Source: an uncultured Ruminococcus sp. (GTDB lineage: Bacteria; Bacillota; Clostridia; Oscillospirales; Ruminococcaceae). Taken from it: 64,000 nucleotides of DNA. Made by a program: the position numbers and the translations under genes. The DNA is taken from positions 1-64,000 of the forward strand of contig CADALT010000009.1 in assembly GCA_902788785.1 (NCBI GenBank). The letters are read 5' to 3'. The notes under the pieces were generated by a model. That model saw nothing but the letters and a program-made list of their open reading frames with translations. It did no database searches and was not told the origin of the DNA. This document shows, in pieces, positions 53,254-60,247 of the stretch; within the stretch, counting starts at the first letter, position 1, and each line of letters opens with the position of its first letter.

Positions 53254-53634
53254 ATGGCAAAGGCTACTAAGAAGGAAGTTGCTGAGAAGGCAGCTGAGAT
53301 CAAGGCAGAGGCAAAGGAAGTTGCAAAGGAGACAGCTGCTAAGACAAAGGCTGTCGCTAAAACAACTGCTGCAAAGGCTAAGAAGACAGCTACCAAGGCT
53401 GCGGCTAAGACTAAGGCTGCTGTCGAGAAGGCTACCGAGAAGGACGTTATTTTCGTAGAGTTCGGTGAAAAGCAGATCGACGTAGCTGCTCTTGCAGAGG
53501 CTGCAAAGGCTGATTATAAAGCAAAGGGTCACAGAGCACCCAAGGCAGTCAAGCTGTACATCAAGCCCGATGAGGGTGTTGCTTACTACACAGTAAACGA
53601 CAAGGGTGACGCCGACCAGAAGGTAGAACTCTGA
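53254..53634 (+). CDS. Ala/Lys-rich histone H1-like protein with a DUF6465-like domain
   Basis: The first 60 residues are a repetitive Ala/Lys/Thr/Glu stretch (KTTAAKAKKTATKAAAKTKA) reminiscent of histone H1 tails. The last 65 form a small conserved domain (DVIFVEFGEKQIDVAALAEA, then KAVKLYIKPDEGVAYYTVN) that I take to be DUF6465. The gene lies next to HU and may be co-transcribed with it; binding to DNA through the basic tail is plausible but not shown. The ATG at 53254 follows AAAGGAG; the frame also opens two codons earlier. Confidence 0.82.
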   Translation: MAKATKKEVAEKAAEIKAEAKEVAKETAAKTKAVAKTTAAKAKKTATKAAAKTKAAVEKATEKDVIFVEFGEKQIDVAALAEAAKADYKAKGHRAPKAVKLYIKPDEGVAYYTVNDKGDADQKVEL

Positions 53635-53654
53635 TCAGGATACCAAGATCGTTC

Positions 53655-53695
53655 ACGGAGACTTTCTTTCAAATGAAAGGAAGTCTCTGTTTCTA
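53655..53695 (+). terminator. Terminator after the HU/DUF6465 genes
   Basis: Stem GGAGACTTTCTTTC / GAAAGGAAGTCTCT with a short loop, followed by GTTTCT. Confidence 0.78.
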
Positions 53696-53730
53696 TAATG
53701 ATATATAATGTACAAGAAAGGAATAAGTTT

Positions 53731-54390
53731 ATGATCGAAACATACCTTTTCGACCTTGACGGAACTCTGACCGACTCGGGCAAAGGGATAATGAACGCAG
53801 CAAAGTATGCTCTTGAAAAGATGGATGTCAGGATACCGAGCGAAGATGTGCTGCGTAAATTCATAGGACCTCCGCTGTGGGAATCCTTTGAAAAGTTCAT
53901 CGGTCTTTCAAAGGAAGACGCAGACAAGGCTGTAAAGCTCTACAGAGAATACTACAGCGAAACGGGTCTTTTTGAAAACGATGTTTACGACGGCATACCC
54001 GAACTGCTCGAAAAACTCAAGGCTGACGGCAAGCAGCTGGCTGTTGCCACATCGAAGCCCGAGGTTTTCACCGAGAGGATACTTGCGCATTTCGGACTTG
54101 ACAAGTATTTCGACAGCGTGACAGGTTCACTGCTGGACGGCACAAGGAAGAATAAGGATGAGGTCATCGCCTGCGCACTTCAGCGCTGCGGTTCACCCGA
54201 TGTTTCAAAAGTCATAATGGTAGGCGACCGTATGCATGATATAGACGGCGCAAAGAAGCTGGGCATAGGCTGTATAGCTGTGATGTTCGGCTACGGCAGC
54301 CGTGAGGAATTTGAGAGCCACGGCGCAGTATTCATAGCAGATACCCCCGACGATATACTTAAATATGATGGAGAAAGAAAATATGCTTGA
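53731..54390 (+). CDS. HAD-family phosphatase (phosphoglycolate phosphatase-like)
   Basis: A haloacid dehalogenase-type phosphatase of 219 residues. Motif I is YLFDLDGTLTDSG with the nucleophilic Asp, motif II is VATSKPE, and motif III-IV is VGDRMHDIDGAKKLG. The cap is of the helical C1 type as in phosphoglycolate phosphatase/PpaX/Gph. The ATG at 53731 follows AAAGGA. Its end overlaps rsmG by 8 bases, linking it to the next genes. Confidence 0.9.
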   Translation: MIETYLFDLDGTLTDSGKGIMNAAKYALEKMDVRIPSEDVLRKFIGPPLWESFEKFIGLSKEDADKAVKLYREYYSETGLFENDVYDGIPELLEKLKADGKQLAVATSKPEVFTERILAHFGLDKYFDSVTGSLLDGTRKNKDEVIACALQRCGSPDVSKVIMVGDRMHDIDGAKKLGIGCIAVMFGYGSREEFESHGAVFIADTPDDILKYDGERKYA

Positions 54391-55096
54391 CAAAAAAAGC
54401 ACAGCCGAGCTCTTTGAAAAATTCGGCATGACACTCAGCGGCGAACAGTTTGACAGGCTCGATAAATATGCCGAGATACTGGCAGTGCGCAACGAACAGA
54501 TAAACCTTACCGCCATAACCGACCCCGAAGGCATTGCTGTCAAGCATTTTTTTGACAGTATATATCCATTCACGATGTATGTGCCCGATGAGGGCGCAAG
54601 TGTCATAGATGTGGGCACGGGTGCTGGCTTCCCCTCATGTCCGCTGAAAATATACAGGGACGATCTGAAGATAACTCTGCTTGACAGCCTGAACAAGCGT
54701 GTGAACTTTTTGCAGGAGCTTTCAGACCTTACAAAGCTGGATGCACAGTGCATACACGGAAGAGCTGAGGAATTCGGCAAAAAGGAAGATATGCGTGAGC
54801 AGTTCGATATTGCCACCGCAAGGGCTGTTGCAAATTTGCGTGATCTCTGCGAATACTGCCTGCCCTTTGTAAAAGTGGGCGGAGTGTTCGTTTCGCTCAA
54901 AGGCAGCAGCGGAAAAGATGAACTGGACGAAGCCAAGGCAGCCATAAAACTGCTGGGCGGAAAGACCGAAAAAGTCGAGGAATACGAGCTTCCCAACGGC
55001 GATGGAAGAACTCTCATCGTTATCCGCAAGGTTAGCCCCACGCCGAAAAAATTTCCACGCAACGCAGGTCAGATGAAGAAAAAACCGCTGTGCTGA
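54383..55096 (+). CDS. rsmG: 16S rRNA (guanine-N7) methyltransferase
   Basis: Methylates G527 (E. coli numbering) in 16S rRNA. NLTAITDPEGIAVKHFFDSI, DVGTGAGFPSCPLKIY with the SAM loop, LLDSLNKRVNFLQEL, and DIATARAVANLRDLCEYCLP are family signatures. The ATG at 54383 has GGAG 9 bases upstream and overlaps the HAD gene stop; an earlier ATG at 54365 is less good. It is followed by a second methyltransferase. Confidence 0.95.
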   Translation: MLDKKSTAELFEKFGMTLSGEQFDRLDKYAEILAVRNEQINLTAITDPEGIAVKHFFDSIYPFTMYVPDEGASVIDVGTGAGFPSCPLKIYRDDLKITLLDSLNKRVNFLQELSDLTKLDAQCIHGRAEEFGKKEDMREQFDIATARAVANLRDLCEYCLPFVKVGGVFVSLKGSSGKDELDEAKAAIKLLGGKTEKVEEYELPNGDGRTLIVIRKVSPTPKKFPRNAGQMKKKPLC

Positions 55097-55114
55097 GTGA
55101 GCCGAAAGGAAGAT

Positions 55115-55831
55115 ATGATGGAATATACCGACTTTACCTTTGAATCACTGGGCGACGGCATCGAGATATGCATATCCGACGAACACCGTTTCGGCACGGA
55201 CGCTTTTTTGCTGGCGGACTTTGCAAAAGCAAGGCGCAAGGATCTCTGCGCCGACTTCTGCACGGGCAGCGGCATAATAGCGCTGCTGCTGTATAAATAC
55301 TACAAGCCTCGGCTGACCTATGCGCTGGAGATACAGGAGAAAGCCCACGACCAGCTGAAAGTTTCGCTGGAGCGTTCAAAGATAGACTGCATCACCCCCG
55401 TTCTCGGCGACCTTAAAGAGTGGAAAAGCGAGAGCGAGCTTGATCTTATCACCTGCAATCCGCCCTACAAGATAAACAACACAGGCGAGAAAAACAACAG
55501 CGAAGCCGTATCCATCGCAAGGCACGAGATGATGTGTACAGTGGATGATGTATGCGCCGCCGCAAAGCGCAGCCTGAAATTCGGCGGAAGGCTATGCCTT
55601 TGCAACCGCCCCGAAAGGCTTTGCGACATAATGACCGCCATGCGCAATAACGGCATCGAACCAAAACGTCTGCGCACCGTACACAAGAACCCGAACTGCG
55701 CACCGTGGCTGATACTGGTCGAAGGCAGAAAGGGCGGCAATAATTTTATACAGATAGAAAAGCCCCTGTATGTGCGTTCTGCCGACGGAGGACTCTCCGA
55801 GGAGATGAACCGCATCTACGGGCTTATATAA
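55115..55831 (+). CDS. tRNA1(Val) A37 N6-methyltransferase-like (TrmN6)
   Basis: A 238-residue N6-adenine methyltransferase. The SAM loop ADFCTGSGIIALLL and the catalytic NPPY motif in LITCNPPYKINNTG are clear. Overall similarity is to YfiC/TrmN6 and related Firmicutes proteins (YabB), which modify A37 of tRNA1Val. The start is ATGATG after AAAGGA, with 55115 or 55118 possible. It belongs to the string HAD-rsmG-this-GNAT-tsaD. Confidence 0.87.
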   Translation: MMEYTDFTFESLGDGIEICISDEHRFGTDAFLLADFAKARRKDLCADFCTGSGIIALLLYKYYKPRLTYALEIQEKAHDQLKVSLERSKIDCITPVLGDLKEWKSESELDLITCNPPYKINNTGEKNNSEAVSIARHEMMCTVDDVCAAAKRSLKFGGRLCLCNRPERLCDIMTAMRNNGIEPKRLRTVHKNPNCAPWLILVEGRKGGNNFIQIEKPLYVRSADGGLSEEMNRIYGLI

Positions 55832-55850
55832 CAAAACAAGGTGACACGAT

Positions 55851-56600
55851 ATGAGCAATTTTGAAAAGGCAGACCCAAAAGAACACCACAAATATATCGC
55901 ACAGGCAAAGGCCGTCCCATACGGGCGGGTTTACCCCCTCTCGATGACAGAGGGTGAGCAGACAGGCGATATCTTCACGGACGGCAAAGCAGTGCTGTTT
56001 TGGCATTACTGCGGATTTGGCTGCATTTCGGGAGAAGCCGAAAGCGCTTTTCTCGATAACGTACACCGCCTTATGAAAGAGGGCGGCAGGCGGCTGGTCA
56101 TATTTGCAGATGATAGGACAGCGGCATATTTTGAGGGCTGTGAAGATACCGTCACAGAAAAAAGGCTGTTCTTCGAGTATCCCGAAGACAGACAGGCAGA
56201 ACAGCACCCTGTCCCCGACGGCTATGAGATAGGACCGCTTACACCTTGGCAGGTACCCCGACTGACAGGACGTATAGTGCCCGCTTTCTCATGGGAAAAT
56301 GACAGGCAGTTCCTTGACGGCGGAACTGGTTTCTGCGTGACCTATCAGGGCAAGCCCTGTGCCTGGGCATTTTCAGCAGCGGTAAGCAAAGATGAGGTCG
56401 ATATAGGCGTCGAGACCGCAGATGGACACAGGCAGAAAGGTCTTGCCTGCGCCGCAGCAGCCATGACCGCAGCCGCAGTCAAAGAACACGGCAAAAAGCC
56501 CGTATGGGCTTGCCATGCGCAAAACCACGCTTCTGCCGCACTTGCCCAAAAGCTCGGATTTGTAAAAACAGCTGAGTGTTTTGTGATACATATTGCATGA
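55851..56600 (+). CDS. GNAT-family acetyltransferase
   Basis: A 249-residue protein. The last 120 residues are a GNAT fold: VDIGVETADGHRQKGLACAAA contains the acetyl-CoA loop (the usual R-x-x-G is RQKG), and NHASAALAQKLGFVKTAECF is the closing motif. The N-terminal part (GYVIFADD-like strands) resembles the GNAT_acetyltr_2 group. The acceptor is unknown. It lies 20 bases after the methyltransferase gene and 16 bases before tsaD. Confidence 0.85.
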   Translation: MSNFEKADPKEHHKYIAQAKAVPYGRVYPLSMTEGEQTGDIFTDGKAVLFWHYCGFGCISGEAESAFLDNVHRLMKEGGRRLVIFADDRTAAYFEGCEDTVTEKRLFFEYPEDRQAEQHPVPDGYEIGPLTPWQVPRLTGRIVPAFSWENDRQFLDGGTGFCVTYQGKPCAWAFSAAVSKDEVDIGVETADGHRQKGLACAAAAMTAAAVKEHGKKPVWACHAQNHASAALAQKLGFVKTAECFVIHIA

Positions 56601-56615
56601 TCAACGGAGGAAAGT

Positions 56616-57632
56616 ATGAAAATATTAGGTATTGAAAGTTCCTGCGACGAGACCGCTTGTTCGGTGGTGGAGGACGGCAAGACCGTACTCTCGAACATCG
56701 TCGCATCACAGATAGATGAACACAGACTTTACGGCGGCGTAGTGCCCGAGATAGCTTCACGCAGGCACGCCGAGAACATTTCGTGGGTGGCAAAGGCTGC
56801 GCTTGAAGAGGCAGGCTGCACCCTTGAAGACATAGATGCCATAGCCGTGACCTATGCCCCCGGGCTTATAGGTGCGCTGCTTGTGGGAGTAAGCTTTGCA
56901 AAGGGTCTTGCCATGAGCGCAAAAAAGCCCCTTGTGCCCGTACACCACATAGCAGGTCACATCGCCTCGAACTACATATCGCACCCCGACCTTGAACCGC
57001 CGTATCTCTGCCTTGTGGCATCGGGCGGACATTCCCATATAGTGGAAGTGCGTGACTACACCCACTATCATGTGGTGGGCAGGACCCGTGACGATGCAGC
57101 AGGCGAATGTTTCGACAAAGTTGCAAGGACGCTGGGATACGAGTACCCCGGCGGAAAATTCATCGACGCTGCGGCAAAGCTTGGCGACCCGAAAGCCTAT
57201 AATCTGCCTAAGCCGAGGGTTCAGGGCAGCGAATACGACCTGAGTTTCTCGGGACTTAAAACTGCGGTGATAAATCTTGTCCACAACGCCGAACAGAAGG
57301 GCGAGACCATAAACCGTGAGGATATGGCAGCTTCTTTCCAGAGCACAATTGCTAAAAGCCTTGTGGAGAAGACTATGCTGGCAGCTGAACACCTGGGATA
57401 CAGGACCATCGGTCTTGCAGGCGGAGTTTCTGCGAACTCAGGCGTGCGTGGTCTGTTGCAGGCTGAGTGCGACAAGCGAGGATACAAGCTGTATATGCCC
57501 GAGCTCAAATACTGCGGCGATAACGGCGCAATGATAGCTTGTCAGGGTTATTACGACTTCATGGCAGGCAAACGTGCCGATGAGAGCCTGAATGGTATCG
57601 CAACACTTTCGCTCGATGCCATAAGCGAATGA
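56616..57632 (+). CDS. tsaD: tRNA threonylcarbamoyladenosine transferase TsaD
   Basis: Transfers the threonylcarbamoyl group to A37 of tRNAs that read ANN codons, with TsaB and TsaE. The N-terminal MKILGIESSCDETACSVVED, the metal-binding VPVHHIAGHIASN, LSFSGLKTAVINLVHN, and LAGGVSANSGVRGLL are signatures. Length 338 residues. The start follows GGAGG. A terminator lies just after the stop. Confidence 0.97.
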   Translation: MKILGIESSCDETACSVVEDGKTVLSNIVASQIDEHRLYGGVVPEIASRRHAENISWVAKAALEEAGCTLEDIDAIAVTYAPGLIGALLVGVSFAKGLAMSAKKPLVPVHHIAGHIASNYISHPDLEPPYLCLVASGGHSHIVEVRDYTHYHVVGRTRDDAAGECFDKVARTLGYEYPGGKFIDAAAKLGDPKAYNLPKPRVQGSEYDLSFSGLKTAVINLVHNAEQKGETINREDMAASFQSTIAKSLVEKTMLAAEHLGYRTIGLAGGVSANSGVRGLLQAECDKRGYKLYMPELKYCGDNGAMIACQGYYDFMAGKRADESLNGIATLSLDAISE

Positions 57633-57637
57633 TATAA

Positions 57638-57668
57638 AAGCCCCGATGTACGTGCATCGGGGCTTTGT
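57638..57668. terminator. Bidirectional terminator
   Basis: Stem AAGCCCCGATG / CATCGGGGCTT, flanked by A and T runs on both sides; separates tsaD from the convergent dockerin gene. Confidence 0.9.
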
Positions 57669-57681
57669 TCATATCCATATA

Positions 57682-59658
57682 TTATTCGATGGCCTTTATT
57701 CCCTTGATGTGCGAAGCTATCAGAGCGATGTCCGTAACGTTTATCTTTCCGCTGCGGTCAACATCAGCACGCATCTGCGCCTTATCATCCAGCGCCTTTA
57801 TGCCCTTTATATGGGAAGCTACAAGCGCAATATCCGTGACGTTTATTTTTCCGTCGCCGTCCACATCACCTTGCTGATAATGCTCTCCTCCGGGACCGTC
57901 ATTAGGTTCTGTGCGATATACCACCCGAATATCCACATCATGCGCAGGCATAACGAACTGTCTGCCGGGCATATCGGGCGCTGCCTGCGGCACGAAATCA
58001 ACGCCGTCCGCTTTGAAGTCCTCAAAAGCTGTGGAGTCGCCCTCGAATATAGCCGTCATCTGCTCGCCTTCAACGCCGCAGCTCGTCAGCTGGTTCTGAG
58101 AATTATATACCGCTACCGCATTGTCACAGACTATCTCGTGGAAAGGCAGCTCAGTGCCCGTAACATTGAAAAACGGGCTGTATATCGCACTGCGATCACT
58201 GTCATCGAAGTATGCCACTATCTGGTAGCCACCCAGTCCGCTCGCACTGAAAGTATGGCTGCTCTTATCATTTGGCAGATCCCTCAGATATGCGCCCTCA
58301 GCCCAAAGCTCTACCTTTGCGGGCTTAAAGTTCAGCTGCCAGCTGACTTCCCTAGAACCTCTTGTCGTGCAGTATCCGCCTCTGGGGGATACCGTGAAAG
58401 CGGGTCTTTTATGTGTGAAAATATCGCTCTCCACATAATCCGTCGTACCCCTGCCATAATAAGACCTTATGCGGTATCTGCCCGATGGCATCATGTACCA
58501 GTCATATGCATCGAACTCTGTTGCATCATCATCAAACGTTGCAAGCTCTTTTCCGTCTCGTACAGCGACCTGCTTTATGGGGCTGAAATCAACTTTCCAG
58601 CTAAGGGGCTTGTCACCGTTGACAGATACTTCCATATCCTGCGGCTGCTTGGTGAAATGGTGGTTCTTATCCGTATTTACGATAACAAACTCATCGCTGT
58701 CCACATAGTCATTCTCTCCCGTGCCGTAGTATGCCCTTATTACCTGCTTTTTATCCGCATCATCAGCACCGTAAGCAAACGTTATAAGACCCGAGTTTCC
58801 GTCACGGTAGAACTGATCTGTGCTGTATGTGACTTTTCCATCGCATATCTTCTCCAGTTTCACAGGCTCAAATGCAGGGCAGAATGTCACAAATGCCTCC
58901 TGCGTATCGCCCGAAAGCACTGCACTCAACGGCTGTACCGAGAAGATCATATCTTCCTCTGACCTTACAAAGAACGGCTCGCTCTCGACGAAATCCGCCC
59001 TTTCATCACTGTAGAACACCCTGAATGTCAGCTGTTTGCCCACATCAGCCGAGGTCACTTCCGCATTGACGATATCATCCGAAACTGTCAGTTCACGCAG
59101 AAATTCTCCGTTTGCATAAAGCAGTGCCTGAACAGGTTTAAAGCTGACCCCGCAGGTCGCCAGTCCCTTGCCGTTCGTAAGCACGGGGTCTACAGGCTGT
59201 GCCAGTATCTTGAAGTCATCAGCATTGCCCTTGTAGATATGGAAAGGCACGCTCTCATAGACATCGGGCACACCGCCCTCTTTCAGAGGCACGTAGTATA
59301 TCCTCATCATCATTTCCTTGCCGTCAACTTCATCAAAGACCGATATGCGGTTCGCAGGAACATTCTCGTCCTCCCACTCAAGGAAAACTTTGCCGTCCGC
59401 CAGCAGTTCCATCCTGTAGGGCATTGATTTGAACGCATATTCCAGATACCCGTGACCGCTTGCAGGGCTGCATACCACATCCTGCGGCTGTATCGCAAAA
59501 CCCCTTCTCATGAGTATTTCCTCATCCGAGCTGATAGTCTGCGCTATGGACGAGACATTCTCCTGCTCGTCCTGCGCACTTACAGCCGCCGATGACACCG
59601 CAGAAAGCGCCATTACCAGCGCCAGCGTCCTCATGACCTTACTCTTGTGACTTTCCAT
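57682..59658 (-). CDS. Secreted dockerin protein with about five copies of an unfamiliar ~90-residue repeat
   Basis: After a signal peptide (MRTLALVMALSAVSSAAVSA) come about five tandem units of 85-95 residues, beginning near residue 50. Each opens with F-x-x-x-P(Q)D or F-S-V-Q-P, has a middle 'FxPVxxxxxxDGK' and ends with '(I/F)R-x-YYGxGxxDYVESDxF' (for example IRAYYGTGENDYVDSDEF and IRSYYGRGTTDYVESDIF). They could be an Ig-like beta sandwich; I do not know the family. A short GVEGEQMTAIFEGDSTAFED domain follows, then a C-terminal dockerin with two loops (DVDGDGKINVTDIAL and DVDRSGKINVTDIAL). No catalytic site is visible. The ATG at 59658 follows AGGAGG. Confidence 0.88.
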   Translation of the reverse strand: MESHKSKVMRTLALVMALSAVSSAAVSAQDEQENVSSIAQTISSDEEILMRRGFAIQPQDVVCSPASGHGYLEYAFKSMPYRMELLADGKVFLEWEDENVPANRISVFDEVDGKEMMMRIYYVPLKEGGVPDVYESVPFHIYKGNADDFKILAQPVDPVLTNGKGLATCGVSFKPVQALLYANGEFLRELTVSDDIVNAEVTSADVGKQLTFRVFYSDERADFVESEPFFVRSEEDMIFSVQPLSAVLSGDTQEAFVTFCPAFEPVKLEKICDGKVTYSTDQFYRDGNSGLITFAYGADDADKKQVIRAYYGTGENDYVDSDEFVIVNTDKNHHFTKQPQDMEVSVNGDKPLSWKVDFSPIKQVAVRDGKELATFDDDATEFDAYDWYMMPSGRYRIRSYYGRGTTDYVESDIFTHKRPAFTVSPRGGYCTTRGSREVSWQLNFKPAKVELWAEGAYLRDLPNDKSSHTFSASGLGGYQIVAYFDDSDRSAIYSPFFNVTGTELPFHEIVCDNAVAVYNSQNQLTSCGVEGEQMTAIFEGDSTAFEDFKADGVDFVPQAAPDMPGRQFVMPAHDVDIRVVYRTEPNDGPGGEHYQQGDVDGDGKINVTDIALVASHIKGIKALDDKAQMRADVDRSGKINVTDIALIASHIKGIKAIE

Positions 59659-59740
59659 ATCATTACCTCCTTGTCTCACAGCAAATACTCTGCCGCCTGT
59701 TTTATACACCCTATATTTAAAGGTGTTCAGTATACCCAAA

Positions 59741-59769
59741 ATTATAACACATCATTCATTGATTGTCAA
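59741..59769 (-). promoter_or_regulatory. Promoter of the dockerin-repeat gene
   Basis: On the minus strand TTGACA (59769-59764) and TATAAT (59746-59741) are spaced by 17 bases. Confidence 0.85.
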
Positions 59770-59825
59770 CAATATTTACTATTCCATTGGAATTTTTGCC
59801 GCAGATTTCGCAAAAATTGCACAAA

Positions 59826-59945
59826 AGCTTTGCAAATCTGCATTTTGTATAAATGCAAAGCCGAAAGATTGTGTAAAATGTTGAAAACAGGCTCTGATCC
59901 AGCGAAAACGTTATCGAGCCGCACTGTACAAAATTTTACACAGCA
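59826..59945. ncRNA. Structured intergenic element between divergent dockerin genes
   Basis: One hairpin has arms GCTTTGCA (59827-59834) and TGCAAAGC (59854-59861). A larger one pairs GTGTAAAATGTTG (59871-59883) with CAAAATTTTACAC (59929-59941) with one mismatch, and inside it GGCTC/GAGCC and a small GCG-AAAA-CGT stem nest. No ORF fits. The strand and whether it is transcribed are unknown. Confidence 0.4.
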
Positions 59946-60090
59946 ATTATCTTTCATTACATATCTGCGCTTTATTCAGATCAAACCGACTTCACAAGCC
60001 AAAATCATCTCAGATCTCATTTTTGGTTAACGCAGTAAACTTTTAACTTCACAAGTTGCAAATTTCCCGAAATTTAGCAATTCTTGGGAT

Positions 60091-60119
60091 TTGACATATT
60101 TAAAATTTTATGATATATT
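60091..60119 (+). promoter_or_regulatory. Promoter of the LRR-transglutaminase-dockerin gene
   Basis: TTGACA (60091-60096) and TATATT (60114-60119) are spaced by 17 bases. The 120-base leader carries a hairpin GGCACC / GGTGCC (about 60191-60216) a short distance before the ribosome binding site. Confidence 0.8.
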
Positions 60120-60247
60120 AACAATATGTTGTGCATTAAACGTTTACATAAAAATATAAAACGGGGTAATTTCTCTTAATCAGTATAAGCAGGCACCCAC
60201 ATCAAAAATTGCGGTGCCTTGTGATATTATAATCAGGAGGTTACACT

